This document shows positions 6,227-15,017 of a stretch of DNA of 64,000 nt, piece by piece. Made by a program: the position numbers and the translations under genes. The stretch's first letter is position 1. Each line of letters begins with the position of its first letter. Under the pieces are notes generated by a model, which saw nothing but the letters and a program-made list of their open reading frames with translations, did not search any database and was not told the origin of the DNA. The stretch is from positions 1 through 64,000 of the forward strand of contig NZ_AUDG01000020.1 of NCBI RefSeq assembly GCF_000425345.1, written 5' to 3'. This stretch comes from Rheinheimera baltica DSM 14885 (GTDB taxonomy: Bacteria; Pseudomonadota; Gammaproteobacteria; Enterobacterales; Alteromonadaceae).

Positions 6227-8986
6227 TTACAGTTTATACATTGCTTTAAACGCGGCTACCTTATCGGTGAACTCTTGGTTTTGTTCTACTTGTTGTAATA
6301 TAGCTTTGGCTTTTTCATTATTGCCTGAACGAACTAAAGCCTCTGCATAATGCAATTGTACTTGAGCATCTTCAGGCCTGGCTTTTAGTGCTGCTTCCAA
6401 TATGGTTTTTGCTTTCTCAATGTTGTTATTATTGAGAAGTACTTTGCCATAGGTATCCAATACATCGGCATTATCTGGGCGTAATTGGTAAGCTTTTTCG
6501 GCATGAACCAAAGCATCTGTGACATTATCTTTCTCTAACATCAACCATGCTAGATTATTTAGTGCCAGAACGTTGTCAGGTTGGTCATTTAATATTGTCT
6601 GATAGGCTTTGACTGCGCGCTCTGCATCGGTGCTTAGCGAAAGCTGAGCCAGCATTGTTTGTGCTGCAGTATTATTACCGTGCGTTGCGATATGTCGCTC
6701 TAGCAAGGCGATGCCTTCAGCCGTTTTATTAACCCTGCTGTAGAGTTCTCCCAGAAAAATGACTGTATTTACCTGCGGCTGTTTCGCATAGCTTTGTGTT
6801 AATAATTGTTCGGCTTCACCATACTGTTTTAAGCGTGCCAAAGCCTTGCCTCTCACCAAGAGTACTTCAGGCCTTTGTTGAACAGCTACAGGTAAGCTTT
6901 TGGCATAATCGAGCAATGGCTGGTTCATTGATGCTTCATCAAGCATTTGTAATTTAATGTTGATAAACCGGATATGCTCAGGCTGTGCGGCTAGTAACTT
7001 ATCTACGATTTTAATTGCAGCAGGAATATCTTTGTTGACATACAGTGTTTGCATATAGGCTTGCGCTGCTATATGTGAATTTGGTTGTATGTTGTACCAT
7101 TCTTCTGCTGATTGCAGGGCTTGTGCGAAGCTTTTTTCCCGCAGTTGAGTATCAATCAGATATGCCCAATGCTTGGGGGATCTGTCTCGGGAGTCGCCAT
7201 CGATGTTATTCAGCAAACCTAAGGTCGTTTTATAATCGCCGCTGCTATGTTCTATGCTAGCGAGCAACAATGTAAGGTTGGCATCGTCGGGCTTAGCCTG
7301 ATGTGCTTTACGGGCTCGTTGTAAAACGTCCGTTGTGTCACCTTTGCCGCGACTCAATGCTAAATATTGTTCTAGTGCCTGCACGTTTTCCGGTTCATCA
7401 TCCAATAATGCTTGGAATAGTTTTTCTGACTCAATCAGATTATCTTGTGCAGCTAGTAAAGAAGCGTTTAGCAATCTTCCCAGGCTGTTTTTCGGTTCAG
7501 TTTGTAACACAATTCCAATATTTTTGGCCGCAACGTCGAGTTGTTCACTTACCAGTGCGACATAAGCTTTCATATTATGACCAGCCGTTTTACGTTGTTC
7601 ATTCGCAATCCATTCGTCAGCCAATGCCATGGCTTTACTATATTGTTGCTGACTGATGTAGGCACTTAACAACATGATCCTTGCTTGATCGGTGGCAGGG
7701 TCTAACTGTAGCGCTTGTTCTAATGAGCGAATTGCCGTGCTGCGCTGGCCTGTCATTTGTAGCTGAACGGCGCCTAACGTTGCTAGTTCGTTGGCTGATA
7801 AAGGTTTATTAGTTTTGTATTGCTCGAGTAAGTTTTGCGCTGCTTCGACACTACCTTGTTTTGTCAGTTCAAATGCGGTGGCAGACAATAGTTGAATGTC
7901 AGTATTTTGCAGCTCTTTTTCTGATAAGAATTGACGTGCAACATCGGTATTACCGGTCTTGAGCATTAACACAGCGTAAAGGCGCTGCGCAGGCGGATAG
8001 ATATGCAAAGCGTCTTTAGCGACATCCAAATGGTTTAGGGCGATATTATCTAATTTCAGGTTAACGGCTACTAACGCTGCTAAAATTCTGGCCTGAGGTG
8101 AACTAAAACCGTTAGCGATGGCGGTATCAATATAAATACGGGCTTGTTCAAATTGTTTGTTTTCATAAGCTAATACCGCTGCAAAATAATTTGCCAAAGG
8201 TTGCTGAGGTACTTTTTTTAACAGTGGTTTTAGTAGCTCATCAGCCTGATCCAGTTGCGCGGTTTTGACCAGAGATTGCGCCAGTAACAACTGCGGCAAT
8301 AATTGGTATGGGTGTACCTTGGTATATTCACGAAGTAATGTAACTGCGCTGACCATGTCGTTTTCGGTTAGGGCTATCTTGCTTCGTAAATATATTGCCT
8401 GATAATACAAGCTAGATGTGGATTCAATGTTTGTAAGTAGCTGCTTAGCTTCATTAAATTCATTTTTTGCTAGCGTTAAAAATGCTGAAGCAAAGTTAGA
8501 AATGTCGGCCTGATCTGACGTTGATAATTCAGTGAATAGCGTTGTAGCGTTTTCGTTGCTACCAAGCTCTGCTTCGGCCAGCGCTTTATAAAACAGCAGA
8601 TAGTCGCGCAAAGGCTGTGGATAGTTATCGATATTATCGACTATTTGTAAAATGTCGCTGTGGTTTCCATTCAGATATAAGGTACTGGTATATCGCTGAA
8701 TGAAAGATTGATGGTCAGTGCTGTATTCAAACGCGCGTTGATATTCTTTTACTGCATCATCCAATAAACCCGCTTTACTGTATACATCGGCTAATGCCAG
8801 CCGGTATTCAGCGCGTTCAGGGTCTTTTTGCAGTGCTGATTTAAGCTCGATGACTGCACTGTTTAACTGATCGTCAGCTAAAAATACCTGTGCAGCCTGA
8901 AAATGCTCCTCACTGCTTTTTTGGCCGCAACCGGCTAGTGATAAACCGACAATAACCGCTGTGCTAAGAATGGTGAACCTTTTCAT
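6227..8986 (-). CDS. prsT: XrtA/PEP-CTERM system TPR-repeat lipoprotein PrsT
   Basis: A 919-residue protein built almost wholly of tetratricopeptide-type helix pairs, after a lipoprotein signal peptide with the lipobox LAGC (Cys 20). Length, lipobox and repeat architecture match PrsT (TIGR02917), a hallmark of exosortase A loci. It is probably anchored to the inner face of the outer membrane or to the periplasmic membrane surface, where it would scaffold export or sorting; its exact role is not known. It lies 72 bp downstream of xrtA in the same direction, so the two are likely co-transcribed. GGAGCGG precedes the ATG. The C-terminal repeats (LNNLAWLMLEK, DTYGKVLL) are the most canonical TPRs. 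Confidence 0.9.
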   Translation of the reverse strand: MKRFTILSTAVIVGLSLAGCGQKSSEEHFQAAQVFLADDQLNSAVIELKSALQKDPERAEYRLALADVYSKAGLLDDAVKEYQRAFEYSTDHQSFIQRYTSTLYLNGNHSDILQIVDNIDNYPQPLRDYLLFYKALAEAELGSNENATTLFTELSTSDQADISNFASAFLTLAKNEFNEAKQLLTNIESTSSLYYQAIYLRSKIALTENDMVSAVTLLREYTKVHPYQLLPQLLLAQSLVKTAQLDQADELLKPLLKKVPQQPLANYFAAVLAYENKQFEQARIYIDTAIANGFSSPQARILAALVAVNLKLDNIALNHLDVAKDALHIYPPAQRLYAVLMLKTGNTDVARQFLSEKELQNTDIQLLSATAFELTKQGSVEAAQNLLEQYKTNKPLSANELATLGAVQLQMTGQRSTAIRSLEQALQLDPATDQARIMLLSAYISQQQYSKAMALADEWIANEQRKTAGHNMKAYVALVSEQLDVAAKNIGIVLQTEPKNSLGRLLNASLLAAQDNLIESEKLFQALLDDEPENVQALEQYLALSRGKGDTTDVLQRARKAHQAKPDDANLTLLLASIEHSSGDYKTTLGLLNNIDGDSRDRSPKHWAYLIDTQLREKSFAQALQSAEEWYNIQPNSHIAAQAYMQTLYVNKDIPAAIKIVDKLLAAQPEHIRFINIKLQMLDEASMNQPLLDYAKSLPVAVQQRPEVLLVRGKALARLKQYGEAEQLLTQSYAKQPQVNTVIFLGELYSRVNKTAEGIALLERHIATHGNNTAAQTMLAQLSLSTDAERAVKAYQTILNDQPDNVLALNNLAWLMLEKDNVTDALVHAEKAYQLRPDNADVLDTYGKVLLNNNNIEKAKTILEAALKARPEDAQVQLHYAEALVRSGNNEKAKAILQQVEQNQEFTDKVAAFKAMYKL

Positions 8987-9058
8987 GTCCGCTCCTTGTG
9001 TTATTTTAATTGTCCGAATCTACAGTTAATGCCACGTTGCTGTGGCGTGCTACATAAA

Positions 9059-10456
9059 TTACTGCCCAGAATGATTTTTTGTCGCCAACATAGTTAATAT
9101 AGTGGCTTCATCAGTGCACAGCGTAGTCTGACACAGCACAAACTGCCACTGCATGGCGGAGTACGCATTTAGCTTGAACGCCTGGTGAATTCTATACCGT
9201 TTATAAACAGCCAGAGAACCGGTGCTATTCCCATTGGCCTCATACCAATATTGCAAGATGGCGTGTTCTCCGGCCAAATTGGTCAATCTCACAAGGCGGC
9301 TAGTAGCGGTAAGGTCGCTGTTGACCTTATTCCAGCCTTTCGGAATAACTTCGTTGAGGTAATAATCTGGACGATTGGCCTCATGCTGGCCATTAAATTC
9401 AAAGCGAATATTAATTATTTCATGGTCATTAACCGTAAGGTGTTGCAGGGTTTTATTGCTATAAGCTGCAATATACGCAGATGGCTGCATGGATGAAGCT
9501 TCTGGTGTAATAGTAATAGGCGTGTAACTAAACAGAGGATGTTGATTTGTTAGCGCTCTAAGACTTAATCCAGAGCAGGCGACTACCATGAACATGACCA
9601 CAATACTGCTGCGAGTACTTAATTGCTGTGGCTTGTAGGCATTGTTATCATCTGCTGGCTGGGGTTCCAGTTTACCGACCAGATAAAAAAGCGCCATGAT
9701 AAATGGAATATATAAGAACCAACCAAACATATTATGATCTTTAACAATGCTGCTTTGCATATCGCTATAGTACCCAATAAGGATAATCATCACTATCCGT
9801 ATGCCATTGACCAAAATTGCACCAAATATCGCACATAAGGTCACCAGCAGCATGTTTTTAACTTTACGCAACTGAAGGTGGCATAGCAGCGTACTTAGTG
9901 CCAGTGAAACAATGAAATAGCGCAGCCCGCTACAACCCTCAGCTATTTCAAACACGCCCTGTGGAATTTGAACAAAATTACCTTCGACATAAACGGGAAT
10001 ATGCGTTAGCTGCATGAAAAAAGTGGTTATTACAACAGCGATGTACTGCAGTGGTCCGATAAGGCTGCCCCATACCGGTGAAATAAACCACAATAAGGCC
10101 AGTGGCACTATTAAGCCTTTACTTGGTTTAACCAAACTACAGAAAAGTAAAATGACATACATCGGAAATAACAGTCTGGTCAGGCTTATCAATTGCGAGG
10201 TTATGCTAACCGCTAACACAAGTGCTAAACCTAAGGTAGTAGCAAGAAAGAGGAGGTTGAACCGAAGTTGGACGTTATTGCGTTGTTGCCATAGTAAGGT
10301 GATGATAATAAACGGCATCAGGTAGGCGTGAGAGTAAGTTCCATCATCAAAACTGTAAGTGCGCCAATCAACCACGATTTGAGGATAGAGTAGTAAACTA
10401 CAAGCTAAAAGAATGATTTGCAGCAAAAACAGGGTGTTGGCATGTTTAATTGTCAT
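9059..10456 (-). CDS. xrtA: Exosortase A with fused EpsI domain
   Basis: A 465-residue integral membrane transpeptidase-like protease. It has about eight membrane segments and the exosortase triad in order: Cys 175 in AEGCSGLRY, Arg 220 in NGIRI and His 241 in DHNMFGW. It recognises and cuts the PEP-CTERM tail of secreted proteins in the inner membrane. After about residue 300 a soluble periplasmic part follows, with tyrosine- and tryptophan-rich strands typical of the EpsI (DUF3485) domain often fused to XrtA. It lies upstream of prsT and divergent from the polysaccharide operon at 10654. Its likely substrates here are the two PEP-CTERM proteins at 3160 and 5367, and others elsewhere in the genome. 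Confidence 0.92.
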   Translation of the reverse strand: MTIKHANTLFLLQIILLACSLLLYPQIVVDWRTYSFDDGTYSHAYLMPFIIITLLWQQRNNVQLRFNLLFLATTLGLALVLAVSITSQLISLTRLLFPMYVILLFCSLVKPSKGLIVPLALLWFISPVWGSLIGPLQYIAVVITTFFMQLTHIPVYVEGNFVQIPQGVFEIAEGCSGLRYFIVSLALSTLLCHLQLRKVKNMLLVTLCAIFGAILVNGIRIVMIILIGYYSDMQSSIVKDHNMFGWFLYIPFIMALFYLVGKLEPQPADDNNAYKPQQLSTRSSIVVMFMVVACSGLSLRALTNQHPLFSYTPITITPEASSMQPSAYIAAYSNKTLQHLTVNDHEIINIRFEFNGQHEANRPDYYLNEVIPKGWNKVNSDLTATSRLVRLTNLAGEHAILQYWYEANGNSTGSLAVYKRYRIHQAFKLNAYSAMQWQFVLCQTTLCTDEATILTMLATKNHSGQ

Positions 10457-10653
10457 CCATGACGCTCCGTGAATACTAACGGCCAGAGAGTATTAAGCTT
10501 ACTCAGGCATCCTTCGCTGAGTTTGAACTGTAAGTCATTAATAATCAACTGTTGGTTGTCTCCTTATCTTTCGTTTATACTCAATTTTGTTGGCTCAGTG
10601 ATTCACTGTTATAAATGTTTTGTTAGTTGAAATTGCGAATGGATGCGTAATAT
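10457..10653. other. Divergent promoter region between xrtA and the polysaccharide operon
   Basis: A 197 bp AT-rich gap between two diverging transcription units must hold both promoters. I found no GG-N10-GC match to a sigma-54 site here, unlike at the PEP-CTERM genes, and no clear sigma-70 pair with good spacing. Confidence 0.4.
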
Positions 10654-12000
10654 ATGAAATTGTACCCACACCTATTACAAGGTGTTGTCTTGCCATTGCT
10701 GGCAGTGATTAAAGGTAAACCTTTAATTCGCTATGTAAATGAGTATTCCAAGCATATCGCTCTGTCGCCGGATGAACTTAGCGCACTGCAATGGCAGTCG
10801 TTAACACGCCTTTTAAAACATTGTTTTGACAATAGCCCTTACTACCATCAGCGCTGGCAAAAAGCCGGTGTTGACGATATACGTACTGTAGATAGTATGG
10901 CGCAGTTTCAGCAATTGCCGATACTGACTAAAGCGGATATTCAGCAGCATTATGACCAGCTAAAAGCAAAAAACTTCGATAACAATATTGTTAAATCTAC
11001 TGGTGGCTCTACGGGGACACCATTAAGGTTTGAATTGGACGCTAACAGCAATACCCGGCGTGAAGCAATTATGTGGCGGGGTTATGACTGGCTTGGTGCA
11101 GGTTTAGGGGTTCGCACGTTGTACTTGTGGGGCGCCGGTATTGGTCAGGTGTCCTTCGCCAGGCAAATAAAAGAGCGTCTTTATCATGGTCTTTATAACC
11201 GCAAAATGCTGAATTCATTTTCTATGGCACCCGACAATATGCATCAGTATATAGCGCAAATTAATGCGTATCGACCCGATGCAATGGTGGCCTATGTCAA
11301 TCCATTATATGAGTTATCAAAACATATTTTGCAGCAAAATATTGTAGTACACCGACCGAACAGTATTTTAACCGGTGCTGAGCCGCTATATGAATACCAG
11401 CGCGACACGATTGAAAAAGCTTTTTCCTGTCCGGTTTATAATACCTACGGCTGTCGTGAAGTCATGCTTATTGCTGCTGAATGCAAAACACATAAAAAGC
11501 TGCATATAAACTCTGATCATTTACTGGTAGAAACTGTCAATCAAGATGGCCAGGTTAACAATGGTGAAAGTGGCGACGTACTGCTGACAGATTTATTTAA
11601 CTATGGCATGCCACTTATACGTTACCAAAATGGTGATCGGGCTACCTTGCATAATGCTGCTTGTGGCTGTGGCAATCCGTTGCCTCTGATGTCTAGCATA
11701 GACGGACGTAAGTTGGACGTTATAAAAACGCGCTCAGGCAAACTTATCCCTGGCGAGCTGTTTCCACATCTGTTTAAAGAATTTGCCAGTATTGATAAGT
11801 TTCAAGTGAGACAATCAGATATTGACGAGCTTATTATCTGTATTGTGACAAAAAACGGTTTAGCCGATGGCGATAAGTTGGCCATTTGCAATGAAATAAA
11901 CCGTTATGCAGCGCATGAGCTTACGTTAACCTTTAAGTTTGTTGATGATATCCCGCTAACGGCGAGTGGTAAGTACCGGGTAACTATATGCGAGGTTTAA
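10654..12000 (+). CDS. CapK/phenylacetate-CoA ligase-like adenylate-forming enzyme
   Basis: A 448-residue member of the PaaK/CapK branch of adenylate-forming enzymes. The AMP-binding P-loop reads STGGSTGTPL (about residues 113-122), followed by NTYGCREVM and a C-terminal domain with GRKLDVIKTRSGK. CapK-like proteins are common in capsule and XrtA loci and are thought to activate an acyl or aryl acid for attachment to the polysaccharide or its precursor. Substrate unknown. A four-Cys-like cluster is reduced to ACGCGN near residue 348. It is the first gene of an 11-gene operon; the next gene starts 1 bp after its stop codon. Confidence 0.75.
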   Translation: MKLYPHLLQGVVLPLLAVIKGKPLIRYVNEYSKHIALSPDELSALQWQSLTRLLKHCFDNSPYYHQRWQKAGVDDIRTVDSMAQFQQLPILTKADIQQHYDQLKAKNFDNNIVKSTGGSTGTPLRFELDANSNTRREAIMWRGYDWLGAGLGVRTLYLWGAGIGQVSFARQIKERLYHGLYNRKMLNSFSMAPDNMHQYIAQINAYRPDAMVAYVNPLYELSKHILQQNIVVHRPNSILTGAEPLYEYQRDTIEKAFSCPVYNTYGCREVMLIAAECKTHKKLHINSDHLLVETVNQDGQVNNGESGDVLLTDLFNYGMPLIRYQNGDRATLHNAACGCGNPLPLMSSIDGRKLDVIKTRSGKLIPGELFPHLFKEFASIDKFQVRQSDIDELIICIVTKNGLADGDKLAICNEINRYAAHELTLTFKFVDDIPLTASGKYRVTICEV

Positions 12001-12001
12001 A

Positions 12002-13135
12002 TTGAAGTCGCGCACTCGATTAGTGGTTATATCTAATTTGTATCCGTTACCTTGGGAGCCTGAAAGAGCCACATTTAACCGTCAGCAGTTTGCTCAACTT
12101 GAAGATGCCTTCGAGATGTCGGTGTTGGTACCAGTGAGTTTTATTGTATGGTTTAAAAACATCCGGCAAATTAAGCAAAGTGCTACTTTGCGCTATGTAC
12201 CTTATTTTTTTACACCTAAATTTGGCCGTCGCTTTTATTCTTATTTTATGTATTTATCATTGTTGCTGCACTCGGGCCTTTGGATACGCCGCCATAAGCC
12301 AGAGATTATTCTCGCTAGCTGGGCATTTCCTGATGCGGTAGCAAGTAGCTGGTTAGCCAAACTGTATCGATGCAGGTTCTTTTTTAAAGTTCATGGCTCT
12401 GATATTCATCTGCATGGTGAAGAAGAGGCACGGGCTAGGCAAATTGTAGCAGCAGCAAAGCAGGCGAAGGGTGTTATTTCGGTTTCAGCCGAGCTCAAGC
12501 AGCAAATGGTGCAATTAGGTATTGCAAGAGACAAAATTCATGTAGTGTATAACGGCGTTGACCATAATTTATTCAGCCAGAAATGTGAACGTCCGATACC
12601 AGAGAACTATTTGCTGTTTGTTGGTAACTTAAAAAAAGATAAAGGTGTGATGGAGCTGTTGCAGGCGTTTGGCGAAGTTAGCCTGCGTTATCCAAAACTG
12701 AAACTGCTGGTGGCAGGTCGGGGCGATATGCGCCAAAGCATGGAGCAGTATCTTTGTGGGCAGGTATTTAGAGATAAAGTTGAACTGCTTGGGAGTGTTG
12801 CGCATAGTGTGTTACCTCAGTTAATGCAGCATGCAGAGCTTTTGGTGCTGCCAAGCTATCATGAAGGTGTCCCGAACGTTTTACTGGAGGCGATGGCTGC
12901 TGGTACTCCCGTTGTTGCTTCAGCTGTAGGTGGCATACCTGAAGTTGTAAAGCCTGAACTCAGTGGCTTATTAGTCCCTAGTGCCGACGCAGCGGCTTTA
13001 ACACAAACACTAATACTTGCGCTGCAAAAAGACTGGTGTCGGTCTGACATTGTTCAGCATGCCTCGCAGTTTACCTGGCAAGAAAACAAACACCGATTAC
13101 AGTGTTTATTAAATGAAAGTAATTTCAATGCCTGA
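12002..13135 (+). CDS. Family 4 glycosyltransferase
   Basis: A 377-residue GT-B fold enzyme. The C-terminal half has the hallmark GT4 blocks: LFVGNLKKDKGVMELL, VLPSYHEGVPNVLLEAMAAG (donor-binding E-x7-E motif) and VVASAVGGIPEVV. It transfers a nucleotide-activated sugar to the growing lipid-linked repeat unit on the cytoplasmic face of the membrane. The TTG start at 12002 has GAGG 6 bp upstream and follows the previous stop by 1 bp, suggesting translational coupling. Sugar specificity cannot be told from the sequence. Confidence 0.88.
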   Translation: MKSRTRLVVISNLYPLPWEPERATFNRQQFAQLEDAFEMSVLVPVSFIVWFKNIRQIKQSATLRYVPYFFTPKFGRRFYSYFMYLSLLLHSGLWIRRHKPEIILASWAFPDAVASSWLAKLYRCRFFFKVHGSDIHLHGEEEARARQIVAAAKQAKGVISVSAELKQQMVQLGIARDKIHVVYNGVDHNLFSQKCERPIPENYLLFVGNLKKDKGVMELLQAFGEVSLRYPKLKLLVAGRGDMRQSMEQYLCGQVFRDKVELLGSVAHSVLPQLMQHAELLVLPSYHEGVPNVLLEAMAAGTPVVASAVGGIPEVVKPELSGLLVPSADAAALTQTLILALQKDWCRSDIVQHASQFTWQENKHRLQCLLNESNFNA

Positions 13136-13207
13136 GTTGGTAGGGGTATATCATTAATAAATTAGTATGCCCAAATAGCTATAAGTTAAAGAAGGAGAAA
13201 ACGATAT

Positions 13208-13300
13208 ATGTTGGCAGGTAGTGATAAAAACTTAACTTATCAAAGTTTTTTTGATCCATTTCTAATACTTATGTTCGATCAACAGACAACATCAGAGTGA
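13208..13300 (+). CDS. Possible 30-residue small protein or leader peptide
   Basis: A short open frame from ATG 13208 to TGA 13298-13300 has a strong Shine-Dalgarno (AAGGAG at 13192-13197, 10 bp spacing), better than most genes nearby. The peptide starts MLAGSDKNLTYQSFF and is followed after 4 bp by the start of the next glycosyltransferase. I recognise no family. It could be a coupling leader for the downstream gene, a small membrane-associated protein, or a remnant of a larger gene start. Confidence 0.4.
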   Translation: MLAGSDKNLTYQSFFDPFLILMFDQQTTSE

Positions 13301-13304
13301 TAGC

Positions 13305-14492
13305 ATGAACATTTTGTTCCATCACCGAACACGCGGAAAAGGTGCAGAAGGTGTGCATATTATGGGTGTGACTAATGGCTTGCGTCAGCTAGGCCATAAG
13401 GTGCACTTGTTATCGCTTCCTGGAGCAGACCCAGAAAGTACGCCACAAAATAACACTTCTACAGCAACTAACCCCGGGGCTAAAAAGGGCAATCCGGTAT
13501 TACGATGGCTGCTTGATTTAACGCGTTATGTACCAGAGGCGGTGTTCGAGTTATTTGAACTGGCTTACAATTTTCCTGCATTATTACGCTTGCGCAAGGC
13601 TGTGCATACTCACCAGATTGATGTTATCTATGAGCGTTATTCCCTGTTTATGTTCGCTTCGGTATGGTGGGCCAGACGTAACAGCAAGCCTATTATTTTG
13701 GAAATAAACGACTCATGTCTGGTACATCGGGTTAGGTCGCTGTTTTTTCGGACGCTGGCACGGAAAGTTGAAGGTTGGATTTTTAAAAATGCGACCGGTT
13801 TGGTGTTTATTTCTGGCCATTTTCAACAAGTTGCCATGACAGGGCATCCCCAGATTGCGCCGTCAGTGGTGTCTCCTAATGCCGCTGATTTATCACAATT
13901 TATCATTGATGATGCTGCATCGCTGCAATTACGACAGCGTTTAGACATAGCGGATAAAGTGGTTTTGGGGTACGTAGGGGCCTTCGTTCATTGGCATGGT
14001 ATAGATTGGTTTGTAGATTTAATGGTTGATAAAATCAAAGCCTATCCAAAGTTAGTCTTGCTATTGGTTGGTGATGGCGTGAGTTTTGAACCAATAAAAC
14101 AACGTATTGAAAGCGCCGGAGTTTCATCACAAATTTTGCTAACAGGTCGGGTTGAGCATAGTGAAATTGCCACTTACATTGGCGCAATGGATTATGGCAT
14201 TTTACCTGATTCAAATGATTATGGTTCGCCGATGAAGCTGTTTGAGTTTATGGCTATGGCAAAGGGCATGGTTATTCCAGACTTTTCGCCAGTGGTAGAG
14301 GTGGTTGCTGATAACGAGACGGGATGGTTGTTTCCGGCGAATGATCGCCAAGCCTGTATAGACAGAACATTAGAGCTTGTCGAAGATACAACGCAGCAGC
14401 GTCAGGTTGGTAAAAATGCCCGTATTTATATCGAGCAACATCGGCAGTGGAAACATAATGCTGAGCAACTGCTGGGTCTACTGCCAAAATGA
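13305..14492 (+). CDS. Family 4 glycosyltransferase
   Basis: A 395-residue GT-B glycosyltransferase. The N-terminus (MNILFHHRTRGKGAEGVHI) and the segment IDVIYERYSLF resemble exosortase A-associated GT4 enzymes. The C-terminal donor half shows VLGYVGAFVHWHGID, LLVGDG and SPMKLFEFMAMAKGMV, with the second Glu of the E-x7-E motif shifted to the KLFEFMA version. It probably adds one sugar to the repeat unit. The next gene overlaps its stop by 4 bp (ATGA). Confidence 0.85.
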   Translation: MNILFHHRTRGKGAEGVHIMGVTNGLRQLGHKVHLLSLPGADPESTPQNNTSTATNPGAKKGNPVLRWLLDLTRYVPEAVFELFELAYNFPALLRLRKAVHTHQIDVIYERYSLFMFASVWWARRNSKPIILEINDSCLVHRVRSLFFRTLARKVEGWIFKNATGLVFISGHFQQVAMTGHPQIAPSVVSPNAADLSQFIIDDAASLQLRQRLDIADKVVLGYVGAFVHWHGIDWFVDLMVDKIKAYPKLVLLLVGDGVSFEPIKQRIESAGVSSQILLTGRVEHSEIATYIGAMDYGILPDSNDYGSPMKLFEFMAMAKGMVIPDFSPVVEVVADNETGWLFPANDRQACIDRTLELVEDTTQQRQVGKNARIYIEQHRQWKHNAEQLLGLLPK

Positions 14493-14992
14493 AAAATTTA
14501 AAGGCGGATTTGATAAGAAAACAGCAAATTTTTCATAACGATGGCGCACCTGTTAGCATGCTAAGAGTGGTAATGGCAGATGGCACCTTAGCAAACGTTT
14601 TATATCGACTGATGCGCTGGTGTGCTGTCACCAGATTATCGCCGTTAGCCTACCTGTGTTACCAGCTCAACAAATTTTTCAATGGTTGTGTTATTGGCGT
14701 AGGCGCAGATTTTGGGCCCGGTTTCGTTTTAATGCACCCCATTGGCGTCGTGATTAACTCTAAAGTGCGTGGTGGCGCTAATATCACAATTGAAAGTGGC
14801 GTAGTAATAGGTGATGAAAAAGGCCGTTCTCCGGTACTTGAAAACGATATTTTTATCGGCGCTGGCGCTAAAGTCATTGGTGCGGTAAATATTGGTGAAC
14901 ACGTGAAAATAGGCGCTAATGCGGTAGTAACTAAATCGGCACCAGCGGCAGTTACTATGTTGGGTATTCCGGCTAAACCCTATGTGCGTTGA
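14489..14992 (+). CDS. Serine acetyltransferase-like hexapeptide-repeat protein
   Basis: A 167-residue left-handed beta-helix acyltransferase. The repeats GADFGPGFVLMHPIGVVIN, GANITIESGVVIGDEKG and IFIGAGAKVIGAVNIGEHV match the CysE-type trimeric acetyltransferase fold, including the catalytic His in the MHPIG block. It lacks the long N-terminal helical domain of true CysE (about 270 residues), so an O-acetyltransferase acting on a sugar or amino-acid substituent of the polysaccharide is likelier than cysteine synthesis. It overlaps the upstream glycosyltransferase by 4 bp. Confidence 0.8.
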   Translation: MKNLKADLIRKQQIFHNDGAPVSMLRVVMADGTLANVLYRLMRWCAVTRLSPLAYLCYQLNKFFNGCVIGVGADFGPGFVLMHPIGVVINSKVRGGANITIESGVVIGDEKGRSPVLENDIFIGAGAKVIGAVNIGEHVKIGANAVVTKSAPAAVTMLGIPAKPYVR

Positions 14993-15017
14993 ATTAACAT
15001 AAGGAAATTGCATTACC

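Noticed and set aside
7045-7656. Plus-strand open frames inside prsT
   Set aside because: Shadows of the minus-strand TPR gene; repeat-rich sequence keeps the opposite frames open.
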